Below are positions 30,816 through 42,014 of a DNA stretch of 64,000 nt, one piece after another. Every line of letters begins with the position of its first letter. Positions within the stretch are counted from its first letter, which is position 1. The notes below the pieces were generated by a model. That model searched no databases, was not told the DNA's origin, and saw only the letters and a program-made list of their open reading frames with translations. The position numbers were made by a program, and so were the translations under genes. The DNA is from Laccaria trichodermophora. Taxonomy: Eukaryota > Basidiomycota > Agaricomycetes > Agaricales > Hydnangiaceae. The stretch is taken from the NCBI GenBank assembly GCA_018417955.1, contig JACTVC010000002.1, forward strand, positions 496,001 through 560,000, given 5' to 3'.

Positions 30816-33800
30816 TCAGAGGGGGGTTAAACAACAATTACCTAAATGCATACCTTTTTTTTCAGGGTTCATTGTTGTATCTGGAAGAATTGCTTGAACT
30901 GGATTATTCAAAGCAACCTGTGTTGGATGTAAGTTTTCTTCAACAAGAATGTTGTTCCCTGCATCAAGAGCTTGGATCTCCTGGGCTTCTTGGACATTGG
31001 CCATAGTGGTAATTGTATGAGAAGATTCTTCTTCTAGATTTGCCATAGCTGTGATTATGTCTGGGCCTCCCAGTTCAAGAAATCTGGTGTATGCATTCAT
31101 GGCTTGGATCTCCAGCTTCTCTGCCTCTGTGTATTTTTCAAGGTGTTTATATGTTTCCGCTAGATTTTCCATGGCTATGATTGTGTCTAGATTTTCCACT
31201 CCAAGAATTCTGGTATTTGCATCCAGAATTTTGATCTCCAGCTTCTCTGCCTCTGTGTATTTTTCAAGGTGTTTATATCTTGCTGCTAAATTGTTCATGG
31301 CTATGATTGTAACTAGGTGTTCTACTCCAAGAATTTTGTTTTTTGCATCCAGGAGTTGGATGTCCAGCCTCTCTGCCTCTGGGTATTTTCCCATGAATTT
31401 ATATGTTGCTGCTAGATTTTCCATGGCTCTGATTGTGTCAGGGTGTTCTGCTCCAAGAATTCTGTTTCTTGCATCCAGGACTTGGATCTCCAGTGCCTCT
31501 GCCTCTGTGTATTTTCCTGGGATTCTATATGTAAATGCTAGATTTCCCATGGCTCTGATTGTGTCTGGGTGTTCTGCTCCAAAAATTCTGGTCATTGCAT
31601 CCAGAACTTGAATCTCAAGCTTCTCTGCCTCTGTGACCTTTCCCATATATTTACATGTTACTGCTAGATTCTCCATGGCTCTGATTGTGTCTGGGTGTTC
31701 CACTCCAAGAATTTTGGTATTTGCATCTAGGACTTGGATCTCCAGTGCCTCTGCCTCTGTGCATTTTCCTAGGTTTCTATATGTAAATCCTAGATTTCCC
31801 ATGGCTCTGATTGTGTCTGGATGTTCAACTCCAAGAATTCTGGTCATTGCATCAAGAACTTGAATCTCAAGCTTCTCTGCCTCTGTGACCTTTCCCATGC
31901 ATTTATATGCTACTGCTAGATTTCCCATGGTTCTAATTGTATCTGGGTGTTCCACTCCAAGAATTCTGCTTCTTCTATCCAGGACTTGCATGTTCAGCTT
32001 CTCTGCTTCTGTGACCTTTCCCATGAATTGATATGTTACTGCTAGATTTCCCAAGGCTCTGATTGTGTCTGGGTGTTCCACTCCAAGAATGCTGGTAATT
32101 GCATCCAGGACTTGGATCTCCAGGGCCTCTGCCTCTGTGTATTTTCCTAGGTTTCTATATGTAAATCCTAGATTTCCCATGGCTCTGATTGTGTCTGGAT
32201 GTTCAACTCCAAGAATTCTGGTCATTGCATCAAGAACTTGAATCTCAAGCTTCTCTGCCTCTGTGACCTTTCCCATGAATTTATATGTTACTGCTAGACT
32301 TACCAAGGCTCTGATTGTGTCTGGGTGTTCCACTCCAAGAATTCTGTTTCTTGCATCCAGGACTTGGATCTCCAGTGCCTCTACCTCTGTGTATTTTCCT
32401 AGGTTTCTATATGTAAATCCTAGATTTCCCATGGCTCTGATTGTGTCTGGGTGTTCCACTCCAAGAATTCTGGTATTTGCATCCAGGGCTTGGATCTCTA
32501 GCTTTACTGCCTCTGTGTATTTTCCCAAGTGTTTATATGTTACTGCTAGATGTTCCATGGCATGGATTGTTTCTGGGTGTTCCACTCCAAGAATTCTGTT
32601 TCTTGCATCAAGAACTTGAATCTCCAGCTTCTCTGCCTCTGTGTATTTTCTCAAGTGATCATATGTTACTGCTAGATGTACCATGGCCCAGATTGTTTCT
32701 GGGTGCTCTACTCCAAGAATTCTGTTTCTTGCATCAAGAACTTGGATCTCCAGCTTCTCTACCTCTGTGTATTTTCCCAAGTGTTTATATATTACAGCTA
32801 GATTTTGCATGGTGCGGATTCTTTCTGGGTGTTCCACTCCAAGAATTCTGTTTCTTGCATCAAGAACTTGGATCTCTAGCTTCTCTGCCTCTGTGTACTG
32901 TCCCAAGTGTTGATATGTTTGTGCCAGATTTTCCATGGCACAGATTGTGTCTGGGTGTTCCACTCTGAGAGTTCTATTTCTTGCATCCAAGACTTGGATG
33001 TCTAGCTTCTCTGCCTCTGTGTACCTTCCCAGGTGTTTATATGTTGTTGCCAGATTGCCCATGGCTATGATTGTGCCTGGGTGCTCCACTCCAAGAATTC
33101 TGTTTCTTTTATCCAGAACTTGAATCTCCACCTTCTCTGCCTCTGTGTATTTTCCCCAGCATTTATATGATACTGCTAGATTTCCCATAGCACAGATTGT
33201 GTTTGGGTGTTCCACTCCAAAGATTCTGGTATTCACATCCAGAACTTTGATCTCCAGCTTCTCTGCCTCTGTGTGTTTTTCCAGGTGATGATATGTCATT
33301 GCTAGATGTAACATTGCATGGATTGTTTCTGGGTGTTCCACTCCAAGAATTCTGTTTCTTGCATCAAGAACTTGGATCTCCAGCTTCTCTGCCTCTGTGT
33401 ATTTTCCCAGCTTATTATATGTTATTGCTAAATTTCCCATTGCTTCAATTGTGTGTAGGTGTTCCACTCCAAGAATTATGCCCCTTGTATCCACAACTTC
33501 ATTTGCCAAGGTTTCTGCTTCCTTAAAATATCCTTGTTCCTCGAGCAGCATCGCGAACTTGGCACAAGCATCATCCAAGTAGCTGACACCATCCTGGTTA
33601 CTTTCTGATCTGGAGTGCTCCATATTTGCTCTCACATGTGTTACCAATGCTCTTCTGAATCTGTATGACTTGCTTGCATCCATTCCTAGTGAACAAGCCA
33701 GAGTAACATATGCCTTTAAACAACATTTCTTTCTCTCATTCAAAAGTAATCTGTCTCTGCCCCAGGTGTGGACCAGTGGGTGCATTGCATACACATCACC

Positions 33801-36660
33801 AGATGGGCCTTTCCTAATCAATGAGAATGACAATAATGTTCGAACTCCCTCTCCAAAGAGGAAGTTATCCCAAGTACCTCTTTTGTTGAGAGAAAGTAGT
33901 CTCCGATCCAGGATAGAGCTAGCAAGGGGTAATTCAGGGCTAGGGGCTATTTCATCTTTTTGAAGGGCAGCATAAGAAAATATTTCCTCAGTAATTCCCT
34001 CATGATGGAAGAAAGAGAATAATTCCAGAAGAAGCATTGCACTATTGGCTGCATTAGCCTTATGAGAATCATGAGATTTAGCACTCTTTTGAATTTCTTG
34101 GTATGATAGTTCCCAAGTTCCATAGACACTTCTGTTATACTCAGAAGCTCCAGTGAATTCACAATGGGACAATAATCTCTCTCTGTAATCTGAATACTTT
34201 TCAAGGTACTCCCCAATAGAGGTGGCCCCAGATGCAATATAAGCACCAGCCTGATCGATAGCAAGAGGAAGGCAGAAGAGCTCCTTCACAATCTTAGAAG
34301 CTTCAGCCTGAAACTCCATCAAAGATGGATCCAAGTAACTGGCTTTCAAAAGTAATCTAATAGCATCATCCTCTTCCATCTCAGTTACTTCAAGAGAATT
34401 CTCAGGTGAAGTCAGATTCCTCATGGTGGAGTTATGACTAGTTATCAGTATGTTTCCCCCCTTTCCAGGTGGAAGATAAGCCTCCAGCTCAGCAGGTGAT
34501 AGAACATCAGCATTGTCAAAGACCATGATATAATTCTCTTTCAGTAAACCAATCCAGTGAAGAGCAGATTCAGGTGAGCCATCTAGTCCACAAGACTGAG
34601 CTGCAGGGAGATTACAAATACCCTTGAGTCCTTGTGTGATGGTGCCAACTGAGGAAGCATCCATCCAGAAAACAGAAGAGAAACTGAAGGGAATCCAAAT
34701 TTTTGGAAACGAGGGTTGGATCTGAATCTTTGGTGATACTCACCAGTCAGCCATTTCCTCAACAAACTTCAAGCAAATTTGAGTCTTCCCAATGCCCCCC
34801 ATCCCATGTAACGGGAAAATTTTTCTTTCATCAGCTGGGTCAACTGTGTTAGTAGAAAAATGCTTCTTAAGTTTTGCAATGACTTCAGTGCGGCCTGTGA
34901 ACCGAATGCTTGCATTTGGCTTGAGGGGAATGACCCCATCGGACGTCGTCCTATTGCCATAATTGTTGATGTTCATCTGCCCAAGATCCACGCTATCAGT
35001 TTAGTTCACCGAAATGCTCACATGATAACCACATCAGGAAAACTACACATCACTTGTCAAACTTATTGACTTGAAAATTCACTTCAATCACTTCAGCACT
35101 TCAAGTTGCAGCCACAACTTCCTTTCAAACTCAAAGTGAGTCCAAGTGGGATCCAAGTCACTCACCTCAGTAAGTCAGAAGTGCCCAAAAGCCGGAGCGC
35201 TCAAACACTTTAGAAATTATTCTTCAGTCCATTCGAAGTCCGACGACATGTGACAATGTTGAAAATTTTCAACGTCGTCTTTTCTCTTCAACGTTCATCA
35301 TGACTGTCAATGACATATCACTTGTGGTGTCCAGCCTGCCCTCGCCAAATCCCAGTGCAGTGTCACTGTGTGCCTGCTTGCCCGCTGACCTGGAAAGCGA
35401 ACCTTAGTCACACACACTCAACACATGTTGGTGGAGTCTGCTGTCCAGCAAGACATCTTGGGTATGTCTTTTCCCTTCATCTCTTCTTCACTCTGTATTT
35501 GGACAGGGCAACCTAACATGCATATAATATCCTACAGACAAATGCAAAGCATATCAACGGTCTCACACACAACGCGTAACGCCATGCTTGCCCTTCAACC
35601 TGGAAAATGAACGGTAGTCACCACATGCTCGACCTTCACTGGTACAGGATGGAGTGTTGGCAGATGGTTGGATGAGGTGAGCGACATTGGGTCCTGTTTA
35701 CCTGTTTATGTACAAGGTGCACTTTTCTTCTGGGATATATCTACAACGCTGACAGCCCTTCTTTTGTCCAGCATAACACAGCCACATCCATAAGCGAAGA
35801 GCTCTACGTCTGGCCTAGTGTAACACAAACAGGCAAGAACACCTTCGACATCTGGTATGTTCTCTTCTCCCCTCCCCACCTGTCCCCTCCCCACCTGTCC
35901 CCTCCTCACAACTTCACCCCACCCAGGTAACACCTCCTCAACTACACCCACACTGCTCATCTCATATGGAGAACGTCACTACTGTCTTCACCGTGCCCAC
36001 ATTTCGAACTCATTCGCGCCCAGATGGAGGGGGGCGAGAACTCCACCACCATTTTCGCTGTCAGTTTGAGTACGTCTCGTCTTCCCTTCCCTTCTTTGTG
36101 ATCTCACTTTCATGCAGGCTGAGTGCATGTTCAATTTCTGGATCACGAGGGCCTCTACTAGGTGCCAATGCTTCTCCCCTCAACACGCGAGGATTTTTGT
36201 TTGAAGGGGACAGCGAGGATGAAGGGTGAGATGGGGATGTTTAACTTTCTACCTGTTCCTTGAGCTAGTACATTGTAGTAGACATTTGTATCATTCAATA
36301 TACTCTTTTAGCCCCCCTAATTTTACCATTCTATGTGCAATTCAGAACAGTTTGGGACTGCTACTTGGTCACTTAGTCACTTTTGCGCGATACGGCTTAC
36401 CCACTTGAGTCTCACTTGAGCTAACTTACCTAAGACCAAGTCACTTTGTAAGGTAGGGACCTACATAGCCAAGTGACTGTCCTTCGGCCACTTGAGTTCA
36501 CTTTCACCACTTCTGCACTTGTCAAAGTTACCTAAGCGGCCTAAGTCGATGTGTAGTTTTCCTGATGCATCCTCAGGCTACTCACAGTGTTAGCAGTATT
36601 GAACGTGCTGTTGCTAGCAACAAAGTGGTGAGCACCGGCAAAAACGCTCGCTCCGCTCAT
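30816..36660 (-). CDS. NB-ARC/TPR NLR-like protein 1
   Basis: STAND-type signalling ATPase of the fungal NLR class, presumably a sensor in self/non-self or stress recognition (family inference). Exons on minus: 36660-36586 (25 codons, MSGASVFAGAHHFVASNSTF...), 34976-34744, and 34683-30816. Exon 2 holds the P-loop HGMGGIGKTQ. Exon 3 gives Walker B YIMVFDNAD, ILITSHNST, GLPL-type FCLPLAIDQAG and the MHD-like AMHPLVHTW. About 20 consecutive 42-residue TPR/kinesin-light-chain-type repeats follow (consensus AEKLEIQVLDARNRILGVEH then PDTIRAMGNLAVTYKHLGKYTE). The repeats are nearly identical and those at 9-16 alternate in pairs. Intron 1 is 1609 nt because a TIR element sits in it; in the paralogue at 63 kb it is 65 nt. 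Phases remain compatible, so function may be retained if the long intron is spliced. Confidence 0.88.
35032..36567. mobile_element. TIR element inserted in intron 1 of NLR 1
   Basis: Perfect 20-bp terminal inverted repeats CATCAGGAAAACTACACATC (35032) and GATGTGTAGTTTTCCTGATG (36548-36567), flanked by CA on each side (2-bp TSD; AT if the end is taken as CAGG). Subterminal zones are dense in CACTTGAG/AAGTGACT motifs (35050-35170 and 36370-36540). No transposase frame. The interior has short exon-like pieces with GTATGT/GTGAGT...CAG boundaries, e.g. GTATGTCTTTTC...TTGGACAG at 35462-35506. It shares the outermost CATCAGGAAAA with the elements at 21.9-22.7 and 26.1-28.2 kb. Confidence 0.82.
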
Positions 36661-38758
36661 ATTGAGATACCGAAGGTGGAGAGGTTCAGGATGAGGGAAG
36701 GAAGGAAAGGAGAGCGCCCAGAGGCCAGGAGACCCCCAATTACGCCAGTCGACGTGTGTTTTCCTCTATTTTTATCTATGTACCTTAGGCACGTGCCCAG
36801 GCTTCTCCAGTCTTCTCGCCATCTTCGTTTTTCTCGCTCCTCAGTGATCAGACATGGCGGTTCGGTGAGTGGGCTCGACCTTTTGCATGCTGGCTCCTAC
36901 AGAGTTTACGACAAGGAAATGAAATGCGCTGGCGCCGGAGGCACCTAATGTGACGGGCGGTGCTTTACAGGACTTCCCAGTATGAGTCCGTACAACAACG
37001 AAGATCTCTCAAGAATTTCCTGGAAATGAAGGTGCGGAATGTACATGCTTAACGCAGGAGCCCCGGCTGACAATCTTTAGGTAGAAGTCACCGCATTTTG
37101 GTTGCGCGATGTCAAGGCTCAAATTGCATGGGTCCCTTGGTTCGCCACAAAGAGTGTCAAGTGAGTTCAGATTCTTTTCTATAACGGGGGTAGCCAACGG
37201 CCGTTTACGCAGATAACTCTATATAATTGCTACTTTCCCAAGTCCGAGCGCATTCTCTTACACACCGACCTCCTTTCGTTTAAACCAACGATAGCAAACC
37301 ATCCTCTCCGCAACCCACTCACACCCGCCGTCCTCTGCAGCGGAAATGCGTATACATCCCCCAATCCCCCATCGCCTCCCTCGAGCGCAGAGGCCAAGTG
37401 TGTTCTTGGCCTTCTCCCGACTGATATCGATTGTTGGAAGGGCCTTTCCTGAGAAGACACGGACGCACGGCTTCTCCGTATCGATGTATGGTGGAGGGCG
37501 AATCGAGATGGATTTTGATTAGATGCGTCTTGACTCTCGTCTTGTTCTATGTCTACGAGTGGATATTGAGGACAACGCTAAGGCGAATCTTCGACGAGGG
37601 TGAATGTCGGGCCGAATGCATCTGTAACCACGCTTGCTTTCTGGGGTTTCCCTTTCGTCGACTTTCATCAGCGCGGAGGTCGTGCTTTAAGCTTCTTAAT
37701 GACGTGGGAGCATGTCTGCCTCTCGCGTCGCCGTCTTCCTGGAGAGGTTTCTCTATCCTTGTGAAGAAGACAATATGTTCTTCAGCTGGCTTCACATCAG
37801 CAACCGACCTCTAGACGGCCAAGAGCAGCCCAGCAGAGGGCAAGAACAGGCTGAGGTTGGACTGGCTCAGTGCGAGTGCGATGGAGCAGGTTCATTCCGT
37901 GGGAGTGGGTTTAGATTCTGGGCGGACATAGAGACATTGTGTCATGGAGATGCAGTGTTCTGATTGGGAATGCGAGCGATCGGGAAGGGAAGTGTCTGCG
38001 GAATTCGTTGAGCTGGGGCGTGATGGGGCAGTGGCAGCTCTAGGCGAGAAACTGGCCAACGGTGTCGGAGTCAGCAGCATGAGGCGTTGGGTCTGAGAGA
38101 CGTTAGTTCCACTAGTGTAGAACACAACGGTCGTAGACACTTCCAAGTTCCCGCTTCGACTGCGTTGTTGCATACTATGTGAGATTTGCCTTGTGGTGAC
38201 CTTTTCGTGATGTGAGGTTCATCAAACAATTTTCTTGACCTCAACCTTGTCTCAACCACCACAAGCTTGGCGACCTCATTGCCTTTTGCACTGCTCATAT
38301 ACTCGTTTGCTGCTGCCGCCGCGACATTCCGAATGGAAGCACCCCTTCCGAATGAAGGTACGTCCGGCTTTAACTGGCGTATCCTGTTCACTTCACGGAG
38401 ACCTTAGGGTAAAAGAACATATCATGGCAATCTCTACTCGGCGTTTCCCCAACACTCTCGCTTCTTGTGAACTCATAGTATCTGTTACTACCACACCGAC
38501 ACACCGCCGTAAAATTCCAGCTTTCTGGACCCCATGATCTGGCCCAAACTGCACGAACGACACCATTCAGCGACATCAACCTTAGGCTCACATTGCATGG
38601 CTTGCGGTATGATAACCGCGGCAACTTATTTCTAAATTCCCACTCGATGGGGTGCTGTTTCGGCAGCTTGGTGTGCTTGGGAGTTGTTGCACGACTGTGA
38701 CGGGCGAGAGGTGAGTCTTGAAAGAAATGTTGTTGTGGAATACTATTGACGCGGTTGC
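36661..38758 (-). repeat. NLR-upstream block, copy 1 (inverted duplicate of 61115-63134)
   Basis: About 2.1 kb directly 5' of NLR 1 that recurs upstream of NLR 2 in the opposite orientation. Shared landmarks in gene sense: CCGCGTCAATAGTATTCCAC at the far end, IRQxKxDVPSF and AKGNEVAxLVVVE, ECRAECxCxxACFLGFPFRR with its opposite frame, RPRxHLASALEGG, and KIVSRGSCVxHxHSxPSFPG near the gene. Frames shift between the copies, so I do not call a protein. It could be an old gene degraded in both copies, or promoter/UTR sequence. Confidence 0.75.
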
Positions 38759-39839
38759 AGCAATTCCTGAACGTTCCATCTCCTCGAAAGTTCGATAATG
38801 ACGAGCTGCAGCGGCATTCTATCTCTACTCAAGCCAAAGCTGTCCACGTCATGTATCAAAGGACAGTGTAGGTGCCTTCCTTCACACTATATCGAGTCGT
38901 TAATCTTTGTATGTATTCCAGTCCAACCACAGATTCGACGAAACACTTGTACGTTGTGTATCCCCCGGAACGGCGGCACGAGCAGGTGGATTCTTGATTT
39001 TCAAGGTGGGTAACATTTGGAGACTGGAATGTTTCTCTCGGCCTGATCTCTTCTCGTCCCTGTAAGTGTCATACTACTTGCTACCCAGATAATCACAACC
39101 GCATTCTCGATTCTCCGACCCGAATATTTCACCGATTCTTCCGGTCTCACCACATCCATCTGGACTTCCTAGCACCAATCAACCTAACAACAATTTAGAC
39201 TTCATCCGCAGGCTCTCGTGCACAACACCCTCTTTGCAGTTGCACGGCTCTTCTCACCTCCCTTCGGATTCAGGAACCTTTTCAATCAGGTATCCCAACC
39301 CGTCTTTTGGGTACCGAAGCTAGGTGTGCGACGCTGGACACGACAGTCTCCGGTCCATCTATAAGCTCCTCTCACGAGTAGTCCGTTAGATCAACCAAAG
39401 TTGGCGATCCTCCGGCCAAGGATATCAAAGGGTTGCTTGTGAACGGCCACATCCCAATGAATAGTAGGACATTAGCATCGCTTGTAAGAATGATGATGTC
39501 AAGATTCCGATGCATATCAAGTTTTCGAAAGAATACAACTTGAAGGAGAAATTCAAGCCTGTGAAAGTGAAAGTAGCCGTGGCGATTGGATTGGTGGATT
39601 CAGTTTATATCGTTGACAAGTTGGCAACTGATCACCTCGTCACCGCCGCAGTCCCTTGAGAATGTCGGTGGTGTTTCGACGACAGCGATAGCTCGATCGT
39701 CTACCACGGGCCACCGAGGCAGCTGTAATACAGCATCAGACCTCATGAACATTAGTGGCAAGTCGTACATTGTTATAAACTCGGAAGCGTTTTGTGATTT
39801 ATATACAAGGTAAAATATTCGACCTTTGACTGCCGCACA
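38759..39839. other. No confident gene
   Basis: Some intron-like GT...AG intervals (e.g. GTAGGTGCCTTCC...TATTCCAG at 38868-38921) and short exon-sized pieces occur, but no protein motif. May be remnants of captured exons like those in the TIR elements, or a small unrecognised transcript. Confidence 0.35.
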
Positions 39840-41863
39840 CCTACATTTGAAGAGTGAAACGAGGGGAGAACACGGAGTGGTAGCCATGCCCATCCAGGCC
39901 TTCCCAACTTGCAGGAGACAAGGATCCATCTTTTGACGGCTGCAGCGCGTATTCGACATCCACAATCGTAGTTGGTTCATGTCCGAGCCCAGGAACAGAA
40001 ATGCGAGCGTCAGCCCGATACTCAAGCCCCTCGGATCTACTGTATAATTGATATAGCCCTCCCATTCTAGTACGGTTTCCGGAAAAGCAAAGAAATCCTC
40101 TATGTTCTCTAGACGATTGCGATGAAGGATAACATGAACTCGTTTCAGCACTCCCCCATTTTTGGACACACGCCGCGTACGACGAAGGACAGCAGATGTG
40201 CTTCAGAAAAGCTTGCACATTGCGACCCTTCGCAATGAAATTCTTCAAGCAAAGGGCAGGGTTAGTCAGGGTTATTGCCCGAGGGGGTGAGGCGGTCAAC
40301 GATTTCCTCATCAACAGAACCAGGATTAAAGTTATTGAGATAGAGATGGGTGACGAATGGCACTGATTTCAAGCAAACATATCAGCCCATCTTGTTCCAT
40401 TGCCCATATCTCAATGGAAAGTTCTTTCAACTTGACACCATGCTGTGAGAGGAAGTCCATCAAAACGGAGCGCTGGTTCTCTGATGTCTCGGGCGACTTT
40501 TGAACTTTGACCTCCAAATGACGGAGAACTGGTAAATTGAGGTATTTTAGAAATGCTTCATCTGATCTGCGAGTGAGCCTGAGGGAGAAGTGCTGGAGAA
40601 GGGGGTGTGTAAGGGTGTACTGGCTGGGCGGCATTTCAAAAGTGATGGGTTCTCCAGGCTTCCATTGAATCTGGTGTTTGTGAGGTGGAAACAGCACCTC
40701 ACGAGCAGTGGGCATTTCTTCAATAGTTGGACAACTTGGCTGTACCTGAGGCCACTTAGCCTTTCTGAGAATTGGGTCGAACCCTCTGCGTCCAATTTCA
40801 GGTGAGTAAGCCGCGACCAACATACTGGCAAGCCGGGAGGATTTTCTCCGAAATTTGTTAAAGAAAGGCTTCGTAGTTTTGGAGCCGACAGAAGACCCAA
40901 AGATTTCTTCGAGAGTCCTCCAACTTGAGGAAAATCTTGCGGCCCCGAAGCTATCATTGGCACGTTCAAGTTGACAATGGAAAGGGATTCCAGCATCGGA
41001 ACATCGCCCTCCACGATCTCTTGGATATGTGTAAAGGAGCCTCCCATTCCTACGAGGAAAACTGTCTTCCATTGGCGGCTAAAAGGGAGTATCTGCCTTG
41101 ACACTCTCCCAAAAAAAATCAATGTACTCCTTAGAATCAGGCGAACTGCCCCAAGAATAATAAAAATTCGGAGTGTAAAGAGAAATGGAGAGAGAAACCT
41201 CTCTCAAACGGAGGAACCATTCCCTCACCGCCTCGCAGCGTGCTGCCAACTTGCGGACGGATGCCTGACTAAGACGAGAGTCTGGCGTCGGTATGTGAAG
41301 GCTTGCCCAAAGCCGTGGAGTTGCCAGAGTGATAGATCTCCATGCGCTACAAACGCGGCCCAGCAAGAGGGGAGCTTCGCCAACGCTCATGACGGCATTA
41401 TGATGTGTAGAAAGACAATGAGTGAAGATCTCCTCCATTATATCAAGAGGTAGTCGACGAAAAGGAGAGATAAGTGCTTGATGATCCCCTCACTCAGAGC
41501 GCGACTCAGACGCTCGTCACATGAGACGCGGATAATCGCGTCCAGCCGGCGGTCGATTTCGGCATCCAAGGTAGTCATTCGTGCGAGTGGTTTTGTTAAA
41601 AGGTTCTTGATATCAAGGATTTCTGAAGCCGAGGGGGAGTAGTTGGTGTGGAGATCGATAGGGTGCATATGATGAATTGTCCATCTCTTATAGGTACAAG
41701 GATGAATTTGCGTGGTTTGGATTTGAATTAAATGCCTGCATAGGATGCTGAGAAGGTTTTCTAGTAAAATTCTACGATGACTGACCAGTTCGGCTTTGAG
41801 CCTTTCCAGCGACGAAGTTGTAGGTGGTCTGAAGAGTAACCGCAATGGCAAGCTGCAATCCAA
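39840..41863 (-). pseudogene. Decayed F-box/LRR-type protein gene
   Basis: Reads as the common mushroom F-box family in pieces: coiled N-terminus ARMTTLDAEIDRRLDAI (41570), F-box core SPFRRLPLDIMEEIFTHCLS, LLLGRVCSAWRSITLATP and RLWASLHI (41450-41290), then repeat-like parts RLTHLKLDAEGSTQF, LTHPLLQHFSLRLTRRSDEA, LNLPVLRHLEVKV, HLYLNNFNPGSVDEE and CPLLEEFHCEGSQCASF. The parts lie in different frames: shifts near 41450 (CTCTC run), near 41090 (an extra T in CCCTTTTAGC) and near 40700, and an in-frame TAA after SGNNPD near 40235. At least three frameshifts and one stop make a functional product unlikely. F-box proteins recruit substrates to SCF ubiquitin ligases. Confidence 0.8.
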
Positions 41864-42014
41864 GCCATCTTGAGTCCCTAGTCCCTATTTGTTTCTGTTG
41901 TCCTACTTATTGCTATCGCTCTCTCATACCTTGCATTCATCAACGCAAATCTCTGGCAAGATTACTGTTATCATATTATACATAGTTTGTGCAAAATCAG
42001 AGTACATACATACA

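Noticed and set aside
31051..32968. Plus-strand frames opposite the TPR domain
   Set aside because: They are antisense readings of the repeated TPR codons and repeat with the same 126-bp period.
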